NCBI GenBank assembly: GCA_026398135.1
Contig: JAPLTN010000081.1
Span: 1-50,600, forward strand
Direction of reading: 5' to 3'
Length of the DNA stretch: 50,600 bases
Source of the DNA: Verrucomicrobiota bacterium
GTDB taxonomy: Bacteria > Verrucomicrobiota > Verrucomicrobiia > Opitutales > Opitutaceae
The notes under the pieces were generated by a model. The model ran no database searches. It saw only the letters and a list, made by a program, of their open reading frames with translations, and had not been told where the DNA came from. Of the stretch, positions 36,915-45,290 are shown piece by piece (within the stretch, counting starts at the first letter, position 1; each line of letters begins with the position of its first letter). The position numbers and the translations under genes are program-made.

Positions 36915-36959
36915 ATGGGCGGGTGAGCGCCTCAAAGCGCCCCCGCCCATTTCCGTTTT
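36915..36959 (+). terminator. Terminator or attenuator between rplO and secY
   Basis: ATGGGCGGG (36915-36923) pairs with CCCGCCCAT (36942-36950), and GCGC (36927-36930) with GCGC (36937-36940), around loop CTCAAA. TTCCGTTTT follows. It would reduce secY expression relative to the ribosomal protein genes. Confidence 0.75.
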
Positions 36960-36982
36960 CCGACCACTATCCTTTTCCCACC

Positions 36983-38485
36983 GTGTTCTCCGCCTTTACC
37001 AATTCACTAAAGATTCCCGAGCTTCGCTCCCGTATCTTTTACACCCTTGCGCTTCTCTTTGTGGCCCGCGTCGGTGCGCACATCCCGCTGCCCGGTCTTG
37101 ATCCCAAGCCCTTGCAGGACTTTTTCGCCGCCAATGTGGCTGGCGCCGGCGGCGCAGTCGTCGGGTTGTACAATATGTTCACCGGCGGCGCGCTTTTGAA
37201 AGGTGCCGTCTTTGCGCTGGGTATCATGCCCTTTATTAGCGCATCCATCATTTTCCAGCTCATGAGCGCCGTGGTGCCCGCGCTGAGCCGGCTCCAGCAG
37301 GAAGGCGACGTTGGACGTCAGAAACTGACCCAATACACCCGCTACGCCACGGTCATCATCTGTTTGATTCAAGGCGCACTCCTTATTCTCACCTTGGAAA
37401 ATCCCCAGCGTTTGTTCCAAGGCTACGATGTAAACACCTACGGAGCCATCGTGATAGCGAATCATACGACTTTTTTGCTGACCTCGGTGATTTTCCTCAC
37501 CGCCGGCACGATGGTACTTATGTGGTTGGGTGAACAAATCACCGCTCGCGGCATCGGCAATGGCACGTCTCTCCTGATTACGGTCGGTATTTTGGCTGAT
37601 ATTCCCGGTGCGATGCAGACCCTCTGGACCTTGATTAATCCCGCCGTTGGCGTGAAGGGCCTCGGAGCACCTCAGTTGATCGTCATGCTCGTGCTTTTCC
37701 TAGTCGTCACCATGGGGTTGATCGCGGTCGTGCAGGGCCAGCGCAAAATCCCCGTCCAATACGCCAAGCGCGTGGTGGGTAACAAAGTCATGGGCGGCCA
37801 GAATTCCTTCCTGCCCCTCAAGGTAAATTACTCGGGCGTCATGCCGGTGATTTTCGCCAGCGCCATTCTGCTCTTTCCCCAGCAAATATTCTCCCAGATC
37901 GGCGCGGCCTTTAACATGCCTTTCCTGGTCGAATTCTCGAACAACCTGCTTCGCGGACACTGGACTTACTACGCCATCATGGCGTTCCTGATTCTCTTCT
38001 TCAGCTACTTCTGGGTCTCCGTGATGTTTAAGCCCATTCAGATTGCTGACGATTTGAAGAAGTATGGCGGCTACATTCCCGGTGTTCGTCCCGGCGAGCC
38101 CACCGCTCAGTTCTTGGATTTCGTGATGACGCGCCTCACTTTGGCCGGTGCGATTTTCCTGACTCTGATCGCCGTCATGCCCGACATTTTGTTGTATGAA
38201 CTGAATGTTCCCCAGCGTATCGCGATTTTCTTCGGCGGCACGGGCATGTTGATCACGGTTGGCGTGATTTTGGATACCATGAAACAGGTCGAAACCTTCC
38301 TTCTGCAACGTCACTACGACGGCTTCCTCAAAAAAGGACGCATCCGTGCCCGCAGCGGAAATGTCGCCACCGCGCTGAACGAAGCCGCTGACATGCAGAC
38401 GGTTGGCAAGCTCTGGCTCGTCCTCGGCACGATCTTCGCCATCGGTATCGCGGCCTGGGCGGTAAAGTATTTTCAAGCTAGCTAA
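36983..38485 (+). CDS. secY: Protein translocase subunit SecY
   Basis: The 500-residue protein has the expected ten membrane helices. Landmarks are IPELRSRIFYTLALLFVARV, HIPLPGLDP, the conserved MPFISASIIFQLMS, GEQITARGIGNGTSLLI and the cytoplasmic loops GGQNSFLPLKVNYSGVMPVI and GYIPGVRPGEPTA. I choose the GTG at 36983, since an earlier in-frame GTG (36923) lies inside the terminator stem. An inserted or longer loop after helix 1 makes the protein somewhat larger than E. coli SecY (443). Confidence 0.96.
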   Translation: MFSAFTNSLKIPELRSRIFYTLALLFVARVGAHIPLPGLDPKPLQDFFAANVAGAGGAVVGLYNMFTGGALLKGAVFALGIMPFISASIIFQLMSAVVPALSRLQQEGDVGRQKLTQYTRYATVIICLIQGALLILTLENPQRLFQGYDVNTYGAIVIANHTTFLLTSVIFLTAGTMVLMWLGEQITARGIGNGTSLLITVGILADIPGAMQTLWTLINPAVGVKGLGAPQLIVMLVLFLVVTMGLIAVVQGQRKIPVQYAKRVVGNKVMGGQNSFLPLKVNYSGVMPVIFASAILLFPQQIFSQIGAAFNMPFLVEFSNNLLRGHWTYYAIMAFLILFFSYFWVSVMFKPIQIADDLKKYGGYIPGVRPGEPTAQFLDFVMTRLTLAGAIFLTLIAVMPDILLYELNVPQRIAIFFGGTGMLITVGVILDTMKQVETFLLQRHYDGFLKKGRIRARSGNVATALNEAADMQTVGKLWLVLGTIFAIGIAAWAVKYFQAS

Positions 38486-38509
38486 AAAAGCTGCTTTACA
38501 GGCCGGTTC

Positions 38510-38986
38510 GTGTCTGATTCGTCTCCAAACCCTTTTCTCATCGCGAGTCACCGCTCCGCAAAGCTGGTGTTCCTCGATTTGAAAAATGACCTGTCCCCGG
38601 ACTGGTCAAACCACCTTCGTTCTTTGCACATTGAGCACGTCTCTCCCGGCACTCTGATAAGCCAGGAGATTTGTCGCCGCTCGCCCCTCGGCCAAACCGC
38701 CGGGCTGGCGCAGCAGCGCGGGACACCCGTCCCCGCCGAAACTATCGTCGCGCTGATGCGACGCTGGTTTATGGCGCGCAAACCCGATGCGGGATTCGCC
38801 CTTACCGGCTTCCCGGCTACGTTGCTCCAAGCCCGTATCCTCGATGAGTGGCTCGACGCCCGAGACGAAAGTCTCGATGCCGTCGTTCCTGTCTCCGGCG
38901 CTGCCGAGACTCCACTCACCGATTACTACCGCGTCCACGGTCTGTTGCATGAGGCAACGGCCGAGGCCTCCGTCTCCCGCTTATGA
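38510..38986 (+). CDS. Degenerate adenylate-kinase-like protein without P-loop
   Basis: The 158-residue protein sits in the position of adk (secY-adk-map) and can be aligned with adenylate kinase from the AMP-binding region onward. LHIEHVSPGTLISQEICRR matches the IPQISTGDMLR region, SPLGQTAGLAQQRGTPVPAE matches the ELGKQAK..GKLV segment, and FALTGFPATLLQARILDEWL matches FLLDGFPRT..QA. The Gly-rich P-loop (GxPGxGKGT) is replaced by KLVFLDLKNDL, the Arg of GFPRT is Ala, and the LID and C-terminal ATP-binding part are absent. Catalysis is therefore unlikely. Start is GTG; the stop overlaps the map start (ATGA). Confidence 0.72.
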   Translation: MSDSSPNPFLIASHRSAKLVFLDLKNDLSPDWSNHLRSLHIEHVSPGTLISQEICRRSPLGQTAGLAQQRGTPVPAETIVALMRRWFMARKPDAGFALTGFPATLLQARILDEWLDARDESLDAVVPVSGAAETPLTDYYRVHGLLHEATAEASVSRL

Positions 38987-39753
38987 TTCCGATCAAAGAT
39001 GCCACCGGCATCGCGCGGATGCGCGAGGCCTGCGCGGTTGCCGCTTACGTTCTTCACGAACTTAGAAAACACGTGAAGCCCGGCGTCACGACTTACGACT
39101 TGGACCAAGTGGCAAAGCAACTCATCGCGTCTCGCGGTGCTCGTAGCGCGTGTTTCGGATACCAAATTGGAGATCGTCGATTTCCCGCCCATACCTGCCT
39201 TTCGGTTAACGAAGAGGTGGTTCACGGCATTGGTTCCCTGAAACGCGTTCTGCGCGATGGCGACATCATCTCCCTCGACATCGTCGTCGAACACCAAGGC
39301 TACATCGGTGACAACGCCTTTACCGTCGCCGTTGGCCAGATCGACCCACGCATCCAAAAGTTGCTGACCGTATCCCAGGAAGCCCTCGTTCTTGGCATCG
39401 CCCAAGCCCGCGTCGGCAACCGTATCGGCGACATCTCGAATGCGATTCAGACCCATTGCGAAAAAAACGGCTTTGGCGTCGTTCGCGATCTGGTTGGTCA
39501 CGGTGTCGGAGTCGAGATGCACGAGGAGCCCCAAATACCGAATTTCGGTCGCAAGGGTTCCGGCGCCAAGATTCGCCCGGGTATGACACTCGCGATCGAG
39601 CCCATGGTGAACCTCGGCACCCACCGCACGAAATGCCTCTCGGATGGCTGGACCATAGTCACCACCGACAACACGCCCTCGGCGCACTTCGAACACACCG
39701 TGCTCACCCGTGAGGAAGGCCCCGAGATCCTCACTGTTCCGCCCCTCGGCTGA
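38983..39753 (+). CDS. map: Methionine aminopeptidase, type I
   Basis: The enzyme removes the initiator Met from nascent proteins. All five metal ligands are present: Asp99, Asp110, His173, Glu206 and Glu237, with the substrate-binding His81 in EEVVHGIG. At 256 residues it is a simple type Ia enzyme without an N-terminal zinc finger. It overlaps the adenylate-kinase-like gene by 4 bp. infA and rpmJ, often found next, are missing before rpsM. Confidence 0.97.
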   Translation: MIPIKDATGIARMREACAVAAYVLHELRKHVKPGVTTYDLDQVAKQLIASRGARSACFGYQIGDRRFPAHTCLSVNEEVVHGIGSLKRVLRDGDIISLDIVVEHQGYIGDNAFTVAVGQIDPRIQKLLTVSQEALVLGIAQARVGNRIGDISNAIQTHCEKNGFGVVRDLVGHGVGVEMHEEPQIPNFGRKGSGAKIRPGMTLAIEPMVNLGTHRTKCLSDGWTIVTTDNTPSAHFEHTVLTREEGPEILTVPPLG

Positions 39754-39816
39754 TTTTCAGCCCCACCACTTTCCGTCAGATTTCCACTACAACTCCCAAC
39801 CTAAACCACTACCACT

Positions 39817-40197
39817 ATGCCACGTCTCCTCGGTGTAGAGATTCCCGCGAAAAAGAAAGTCGCGTATTCCCTCCGTTATATTTACGGCATCGGACCTGTC
39901 CGTGCTGACCAAGTGATCGCCGAAGCCGGCATCCATCCCGACACGCGTGCCGAGGCTTTGACCGAGGAGCAGCTTAACAAGATCCTCCAGGTCATCACCG
40001 AGCACAAGTGGGTCGTCGAAGGCGATCTGCGTCGCGAGCTCACCGGTAACTTGAAGCGCCTCCAGGCGATCAACTGCTACCGCGGCATCCGCCACCGCAA
40101 GAGCCTGCCCGTTCGCGGCCAGCGCACCCAGACCAACGCCCGCACCCGCAAGGGCCCGCGTCGCACCGTGGGTGTCACCAAGGCTCCGGCGAAGTAA
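39817..40197 (+). CDS. rpsM: Ribosomal protein S13
   Basis: The 126-residue 30S head protein begins [20 protein letters not shown]. It carries [18 protein letters not shown], the helical [19 protein letters not shown] and the C-terminal [20 protein letters not shown] with [11 protein letters not shown]. It is complete. Confidence 0.98.
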   Translation: MPRLLGVEIPAKKKVAYSLRYIYGIGPVRADQVIAEAGIHPDTRAEALTEEQLNKILQVITEHKWVVEGDLRRELTGNLKRLQAINCYRGIRHRKSLPVRGQRTQTNARTRKGPRRTVGVTKAPAK

Positions 40198-40224
40198 TCG
40201 TAACCTTTTAACTTATCCACTATT

Positions 40225-40812
40225 ATGGCCGAAGAGTCCAAGTCCGCCGAGCCCACCAAGAAGGCTCCCAAGAAAGCCCCCGCCGCTGCCGCCGCCAAAG
40301 CCCCCAAGGCTGATGGTGCCGCCGAGGCCGCTTCCGTCGCCGCGCCTGCCGCGCCCGAGAAGCCCGTTGAGTTGATCGGTGGCGTCGCCCGCCAGCCCAC
40401 GGCTGAAGAGCTTCTCAAAGAAGAGCTCGGCACGGTTAAGATCCGCAAAGCCAAGGGATCGAAGAACGTTTCCAGCGGCATCGCCAAGATCGCCGCCACG
40501 TTCAACAACACCATCGTTTCCATCACCGACCAGAAGGGTGCCGTCATCGCCTGGTCCAGCGCCGGCAAGTGCAACTTCCGCGGTTCCCGCAAGTCCACCG
40601 CCTACGCCGCCCAGGTTGTCGCCCAGGACGCCGCCCGCAACGCCATGGCTCACGGCCTCAAGGACGTGGTCATCCACGTTTCCGGCCCCGGCCTTGGTCG
40701 CGACAGCGCCATCCGCGCTCTCCAAGCCATCGGCCTGGAAATCTCCTCCATCATCGACGTCACGCCTATCCCGCACAACGGCTGCCGTCCCAAGAAACGC
40801 CGCCGTTGCTAA
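40225..40812 (+). CDS. rpsK: Ribosomal protein S11 with a long Ala/Lys/Pro N-terminal extension
   Basis: The S11 core (about residues 75-195) is clear: [56 protein letters not shown] and [18 protein letters not shown]. It is preceded by about 68 extra residues rich in Ala, Lys, Pro and Glu, for example [19 protein letters not shown], which look disordered and histone-H1-like. A normal S11 is near 129 residues. No good internal start with a ribosome-binding site is seen, and codon bias is uniform across the extension, so it is probably translated. Confidence 0.95.
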   Translation: MAEESKSAEPTKKAPKKAPAAAAAKAPKADGAAEAASVAAPAAPEKPVELIGGVARQPTAEELLKEELGTVKIRKAKGSKNVSSGIAKIAATFNNTIVSITDQKGAVIAWSSAGKCNFRGSRKSTAYAAQVVAQDAARNAMAHGLKDVVIHVSGPGLGRDSAIRALQAIGLEISSIIDVTPIPHNGCRPKKRRRC

Positions 40813-40865
40813 GGCCACGCGCGTTCCCACTACGGATTACAACCTTTAACTAATAGGCATTCATC

Positions 40866-41477
40866 ATGGCCCGCTATACCGGCCCCACCACCCGACTCAG
40901 CCGTCGTTTCAACACCCCGCTTTTCGGCGCCACCAAGGCGTTCGAGCGTCGTCCCTATCCGCCCGGCCAACACGGCCCCAAGCTCCGTCGCAAGCTCTCC
41001 GAGTATGCGGTCGGCCTCAACGAGAAGCAGAAGCTCCGCTACATCTACGGCTTGCTGGAGCGCCAGTTCCGCAAGACCTTCGAGACCGCCAAGCGCGAGC
41101 GCGGCGTCACCGGCGAGCGTTTCTTACAGCTCCTCGAAACCCGCCTCGACAGCACGATCTATCTTCTTGGTTTCGCCAAGAGCCGCGCGGCCGCCCGCCA
41201 GCTCGTCGGCCACGGTCACATCCGCGTGAACGGCCACAAGGTGGACATCGCCTCCTACGCCGTTCAGGTCGGCGACGAGATCGAGGTCCGCAATGCCGCC
41301 GCCTCCCGTCAGCTCGTGACCAAGAACCTTGAGGAAAACCGCGCCCGCGCCGTCCCCGGCTGGCTCGCCCTCAACGCCGAGGCCTTCAAGGCCATCGTCA
41401 ACCGTCTGCCCACCCGCGAGGAAATGGTTCCCGAGGTGAATGAGCAGCTCATCGTCGAGTTTTACTCGCGCTTCTAA
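40866..41477 (+). CDS. rpsD: Ribosomal protein S4 (zinc-free form)
   Basis: The 203-residue protein has PYPPGQHGPKLRRKLSEYAV, KQKLRYIYGLLERQFRKTFE and the S4 RNA-binding domain LDSTIYLLGFAKSRAAARQL with VGHGHIRVNGHKVDI. The N-terminal cysteines of zinc-binding S4 are absent. It ends in the usual VEFYSR motif. Confidence 0.98.
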   Translation: MARYTGPTTRLSRRFNTPLFGATKAFERRPYPPGQHGPKLRRKLSEYAVGLNEKQKLRYIYGLLERQFRKTFETAKRERGVTGERFLQLLETRLDSTIYLLGFAKSRAAARQLVGHGHIRVNGHKVDIASYAVQVGDEIEVRNAAASRQLVTKNLEENRARAVPGWLALNAEAFKAIVNRLPTREEMVPEVNEQLIVEFYSRF

Positions 41478-41534
41478 GGATCGGCCCCTAGCCGTTTCCC
41501 TCCCCCCGCTTCATACGCAGTATTCAACCACGCC

Positions 41535-42536
41535 ATGCCCAAACGTCTCGGAAAGTTCGAACTGCCCAATAAACTCACTAAGGTTGAGGAGGGCGCCACG
41601 TCCACCTACGCCAAGTTCATCGCCGAGCCCTTCGAGGCCGGTTATGGCCACACCATCGGCAACTCGCTGCGTCGCGTCCTGCTCTCGTCCATCGAGGGCA
41701 GCGCGATTTCATCGATCAAGATCGACGGTGTGCAGCATGAGTTCCAGTCCATCGAGGGCGTTGTGGAAGATGTCTCCGACATCGTCCTCAACCTCAAGAA
41801 GGTCCTCCTCGTTTCCCAGAAACGCGACACCTTCACCCTCCTGATCAAGGTCAACAAGGAAGGTGCCGTCACCGCCGCCGACATCCAGGCCGACGCCAAC
41901 GTCACCATCGTCAACCCCGATCAAGTCATCTGCACCCTCGACAAGGCGCGTCCCTTCACCGCCGAAATCGAGATCAAAACCGGCCGCGGTTACTATCCCG
42001 GCGAGCAAAACAAGAAAGAGGAACAATCCATCGGCGTCATCCCGATCGACTCCCTTTTCTCGCCCGTTCGCCTGGTCAAGTATTCCGTCGAGGCCACCCG
42101 CGTCGGTCAGATCACCGATTACGACAAGCTGATCTTGGAGATCTGGACCGATGGCCGCATCGATCCGGACGCCGCCCTCAAGCAGGCCGGCTCCATCCTC
42201 AAGCATCACCTCGACGTCTTTGATCGCGTCACCGACGAGGTCTTCGAATTCGACAGCCAGCAGTCCGAGGTCAGCGAAGAGCAGAACAAGCTCCGCAAGC
42301 TTCTCAACATGTCGGTCAACGAAATCGAACTCTCGGTTCGCGCCGCCAACTGCCTCAACAACGCCAACATCACCACCGTCGGTGAGCTGGCGATGAAGAG
42401 CGAGCAGGAGATGCTGAAATATCGTAACTTCGGCAAAAAGTCGCTCAACGAGATCAAGGATAAGCTCGAGCAGCTCGGCTTGTCCCTCGGCATGAAGTTC
42501 GACGAACGCCTCCTCGAAGCCAAGAAAGAGGCCTGA
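41535..42536 (+). CDS. rpoA: RNA polymerase alpha subunit
   Basis: The 333-residue subunit has an N-terminal dimerisation and assembly domain (PFEAGYGHTIGNSLRRVLLS near 34-53, AISSIKIDGVQHEF). A linker leads to the C-terminal domain with LNMSVNEIELSVRAANCL and YRNFGKKSLNEIKDKLEQL, which contacts UP elements and activators. Its stop codon lies at the base of a hairpin (42535-42551). Confidence 0.98.
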   Translation: MPKRLGKFELPNKLTKVEEGATSTYAKFIAEPFEAGYGHTIGNSLRRVLLSSIEGSAISSIKIDGVQHEFQSIEGVVEDVSDIVLNLKKVLLVSQKRDTFTLLIKVNKEGAVTAADIQADANVTIVNPDQVICTLDKARPFTAEIEIKTGRGYYPGEQNKKEEQSIGVIPIDSLFSPVRLVKYSVEATRVGQITDYDKLILEIWTDGRIDPDAALKQAGSILKHHLDVFDRVTDEVFEFDSQQSEVSEEQNKLRKLLNMSVNEIELSVRAANCLNNANITTVGELAMKSEQEMLKYRNFGKKSLNEIKDKLEQLGLSLGMKFDERLLEAKKEA

Positions 42537-42551
42537 GCGCGCCACGCGCTC
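42535..42551 (+). other. Perfect 7-bp hairpin overlapping the rpoA stop codon
   Basis: GAGCGCG (42535-42541), loop CCA and CGCGCTC (42545-42551) form a stem that begins within the TGA stop of rpoA and directly abuts heptamer array copy B. It may stabilise the 3' end of the alpha mRNA or cause partial termination. Confidence 0.5.
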
Positions 42552-42650
42552 ATTTAGGATTTGTGATTGATGATTTATGATTGGTTCGGGCGCTTAGTGC
42601 GCCCGTTTCCGATCCTCCAAATCATCAATCATAAATCGTTAATCATAAAT
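42552..42650. repeat. Inverted heptamer array, copy B (rpoA-rplQ spacer)
   Basis: The left arm (42552-42583) is ATT, then TAGGATT, TGTGATT, GATGATT, TATGATT, then G. The right arm (42617-42650), read on the minus strand, is ATT, TATGATT, AACGATT, TATGATT, GATGATT, then TGG. The centre holds a 7-bp hairpin CGGGCGC (42587-42593)/GCGCCCG (42599-42605). Same architecture as copy A between rplE and rpsN. Confidence 0.75.
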
Positions 42651-42739
42651 TTTTGGCCTTCGCGCCGTCCGCTGCCGCTCCACGCTGCGACCGGATTGCC
42701 GATCGGGGGCCTCAACCAAAACCAGAATAGACTACAACA

Positions 42740-43192
42740 ATGCGTCACAATAAACACCACGCCTCCCTCGGCGTCACCCGCGAACATCGCGCCGCGATGC
42801 TCAGCAACATGGCCGCCTCCCTCATCGAGCACGGCAAGATCCAGACCACTTTGACCAAGGCCAAGGCCCTGCGTCCCTTCATCGAGAAGGTCATCACCAA
42901 GGCCAAAAAGGCCTCGGTCGCCACCGAAAAGAAGGATGCCCTCCATCTCCGCCGCATGGCCCTCAAGGACGTGCGCAACGAATCCGCCATCGCCCTCCTC
43001 TTCAACGAGAAGGTGAAGGAATTCGCCAACCGTCCAGGCGGCTACACCCGCATCTACAAGCTCGGCACCTTGGGCCGCAACGACGCCGCCGAAATGGCGC
43101 AGGTCGAGCTCATCAAGGCCGACGATCCTGGCTACAAGAAGGCCAAGAAGCCCGCCGCCGCCGTCAAGGCCGAGGCCGCTCCCGCCGCCTAA
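42740..43192 (+). CDS. rplQ: Ribosomal protein L17
   Basis: The 150-residue protein begins MRHNKHHASLGVTREHRAAM. It has SNMAASLIEHGKIQTTLTKA, LRPFIEKVITKAKKA and GGYTRIYKLGTLGRNDAAEM. A basic Ala/Lys tail of about 20 residues extends beyond the E. coli end. It is the last gene of the cluster and is followed by a strong terminator. Confidence 0.97.
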   Translation: MRHNKHHASLGVTREHRAAMLSNMAASLIEHGKIQTTLTKAKALRPFIEKVITKAKKASVATEKKDALHLRRMALKDVRNESAIALLFNEKVKEFANRPGGYTRIYKLGTLGRNDAAEMAQVELIKADDPGYKKAKKPAAAVKAEAAPAA

Positions 43193-43214
43193 GCACGTAG
43201 ATCATGGAATCTCG

Positions 43215-43245
43215 GCGCCGTTTCCCTCGGGGAACGGCGCTTTTT
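43215..43245 (+). terminator. Intrinsic terminator after rplQ
   Basis: GCGCCGTTTCC (43215-43225) pairs with GGGAACGGCGC (43230-43240), 11 bp with one G-U pair and loop CTCG, followed by TTTTT. It marks the end of the ribosomal supercluster. Confidence 0.92.
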
Positions 43246-43290
43246 CTTGGTCGCCGTCATTGCCTCGCGGTTCATTAATCCGCCCCCCGC

Positions 43291-43515
43291 ATGGATCTCG
43301 TTACCGCCACGGTTTTCTACTGCTTCCTCGTAGCCGGGATTTTTCTCGGTTTGTGGGTGTATTACGACCGGCGTGACCACGCGCGCTTTGAGGCGGAGCG
43401 CAGGCATGTGCCTTTTCACTGCCAACGTTGCGGACACCTGTATGCAGTGCAGGGTGACGCCGCCCAGTCGGTTTGTCCCAAATGCGGTCAGGAAAACCAA
43501 CGGCTTAAGTTCTAG
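43291..43515 (+). CDS. Small membrane protein with a zinc-ribbon tail
   Basis: The 74-residue protein has an N-terminal membrane helix (about 5-24, TATVFYCFLVAGIFLGLWVY), a charged segment (DRRDHARFEAERRH) and a C-terminal zinc ribbon FHCQRCGHLY...SVCPKCGQEN. The two CxxC knuckles are 17 residues apart. The start is ATG at 43291 and no family with known function is recognised. It lies after the rplQ terminator, so it needs its own promoter, and it is convergent with purK. Confidence 0.72.
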   Translation: MDLVTATVFYCFLVAGIFLGLWVYYDRRDHARFEAERRHVPFHCQRCGHLYAVQGDAAQSVCPKCGQENQRLKF

Positions 43516-43530
43516 AAAATCGCCCGCCGC

Positions 43531-44679
43531 TTATCCTTGGAGTTGCTCTTTTAACGCCCGCGCCAGTTCCAAGGCTTTTTCCGTGGTTTCGGCGGTCACG
43601 GTGAAGTGCCCCATTTTCCGGCCCGATCGCGGTTCCTTTTTGCCGTAAAGGTGGAGATGGGCTCGCGGGGTTTGCAGCACGGCGTCCCAGTTGGGCTGGC
43701 CGGTACAGGCGTTGCCTGTCCAGCGCCACGCATCGCCAAGGATATTAACCATCACCACGGCGGGCGCGGTCAGGCCAACGTCGCCCAAGGGCAGACCGGC
43801 CACCGCGCGCACGTGCTGTTCGAATTGCGAGGTCACGCAGCCATCCATCGTCCAGTGGCCGCTGTTGTGCGGGCGAGGGGCCATTTCGTTGACCAAGAGT
43901 TCGCCGCGATCAGTCAGAAAAAGCTCCACCGCGAGCAAGCCGGTCAGGCCCAACCGGTCGGCCATGGCTTCGGCCAGCGCGCGGGCTTGGGTCTGAATCT
44001 CTGGCGCGACGCGAGCCGGCAAAATCGAGAAATCCAGGATGTGTTTGGTGTGGATGTTTTCCGCCACCGGAAAACTGCGCGTTTCACCCGCGGTGGAACG
44101 CGCGACGATCACCGAGAGTTCGCACTTAAAATCGACCCATTGCTCCACCACCGCGCGCTGGCCCTTAAACGCGGCCACGGCCTTGGCCAACGAAGCTTCG
44201 TCGGTGACTTTTTGCTGGCCCTTGCCGTCGTAGCCGAAGTCGGCGGTTTTGACTACGCAGGGCAGTCCGATGCCACGGATGGCGGCGGCGAGATCGCCGC
44301 CGACTTCGCACTCGGCGAAGCGCACGTGGGGAAAGCCGTTTTTGCGCAGCCAGGTTTTTTCCCGCAGGCGATTTTGGGCGACTTCGAGGATTTGCCACTT
44401 GGGGTGGAAAACCGCCGCGTTTTCCAAGCGCCAGAGCGGGTCGGTGGGGATGTTTTCGAATTCGTAGGTGACGACATCGCACCCGCGCACAAACGCCTCC
44501 AGCTCGGCTAAATCGGTGTAGGGCGCGTGAACCGCGTGGGCGCTCACTTCGGCGGCGGGAGAATCCGTCGCCGGTTCGTAGATATGCACGCGGTAGCCGA
44601 GGCGCTCCGCTGCGTGGGCAAACATGCGGCCGAGTTGACCGCCACCAAGGACGCCGAGGGTTTTTCCGGGAGGAAGCAT
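43531..44679 (-). CDS. purK: N5-carboxyaminoimidazole ribonucleotide synthase
   Basis: This ATP-grasp enzyme makes N5-CAIR from AIR, ATP and bicarbonate in purine synthesis. The 382-residue protein shows the N-terminal TLGVLGGGQLGRMFAHAAER and YEFENIP. The ATP-grasp segment is GLPCVVKTADFGYDGKGQQ (about 146-165), followed by ELSVIVARS and NEMAPRPHNSGHWT (about 275-290). It follows purE by 9 bp in the same operon. Confidence 0.96.
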   Translation of the reverse strand: MLPPGKTLGVLGGGQLGRMFAHAAERLGYRVHIYEPATDSPAAEVSAHAVHAPYTDLAELEAFVRGCDVVTYEFENIPTDPLWRLENAAVFHPKWQILEVAQNRLREKTWLRKNGFPHVRFAECEVGGDLAAAIRGIGLPCVVKTADFGYDGKGQQKVTDEASLAKAVAAFKGQRAVVEQWVDFKCELSVIVARSTAGETRSFPVAENIHTKHILDFSILPARVAPEIQTQARALAEAMADRLGLTGLLAVELFLTDRGELLVNEMAPRPHNSGHWTMDGCVTSQFEQHVRAVAGLPLGDVGLTAPAVVMVNILGDAWRWTGNACTGQPNWDAVLQTPRAHLHLYGKKEPRSGRKMGHFTVTAETTEKALELARALKEQLQG

Positions 44680-44688
44680 GTTCAGGGC

Positions 44689-45174
44689 TTAGGGAAGCTT
44701 GGCGGCGAGCACGGTGGCGGTCTGGTTTTCACGAAACGCGGCGAGCGCGGCGCGAATCGTTGAGTCGGTGCCGGCCAGGATGGCGGCGGCGAAAAGAGCG
44801 GCGTTGATCGCGCCCGCTTTGCCGATGGCGAAAGTGGCCACGGGCACGCCGCCGGGCATTTGGACGATGGAGAGCAGGCTGTCCTGGCCCTTCAGGCTGT
44901 GCGATTCCACCGGCACGCCGAGCACGGGCAGGGCGGTAAAGGCGGCGGTCATGCCGGGCAGGTGGGCCGCCCCGCCGGCTCCGGCGATGATGCAGCGCAG
45001 TCCGCGCGACTCGGCGGTCTTGGCGTAGTCGGCCATTTTGTCCGGCGTTCGGTGGGCGCTCACGACGTCTTTCTCGTAGGGCACGCCCAGCTTTTCCAGC
45101 GTGGCGGCGGCGTGCTGCATGGTTTCCCAATCGGAGGTGCTGCCCATGATGAGGCCAACGAGCGGTTTGGTCAT
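44689..45174 (-). CDS. purE: N5-carboxyaminoimidazole ribonucleotide mutase
   Basis: The enzyme converts N5-CAIR to CAIR. The 161-residue class I protein has [20 protein letters not shown], the active-site [11 protein letters not shown] (catalytic His), [19 protein letters not shown] and [20 protein letters not shown]. It is the first gene of a two-gene purE-purK operon, divergent from the lipoprotein gene. Confidence 0.97.
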   Translation of the reverse strand: MTKPLVGLIMGSTSDWETMQHAAATLEKLGVPYEKDVVSAHRTPDKMADYAKTAESRGLRCIIAGAGGAAHLPGMTAAFTALPVLGVPVESHSLKGQDSLLSIVQMPGGVPVATFAIGKAGAINAALFAAAILAGTDSTIRAALAAFRENQTATVLAAKLP

Positions 45175-45238
45175 AAACGCGCAGAATGGGCGGAGAGCAG
45201 GGTCGGCAAAAAGCTTAAAAATGAATCCGTGGCGACGT

Positions 45239-45270
45239 TTGACGTGTCCGTGCCACTTCGGGCATACATT
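45239..45270 (+). promoter_or_regulatory. Possible promoter for the lipoprotein gene
   Basis: TTGACG (45239-45244) matches five of six -35 bases. -10 candidates CATACA or TACATT follow at 18-20 bp spacing, and a start site would fall about 20 bp before the ATG at 45291. Confidence 0.3.
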
Positions 45271-45290
45271 GCGGTCCGTTGTATAACCCT

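Noticed and set aside
36923-36982. Earlier GTG start for secY adding 20 residues
   Set aside because: The GTG lies inside the stem of the rplO-secY terminator and the extra residues do not match SecY N-termini.
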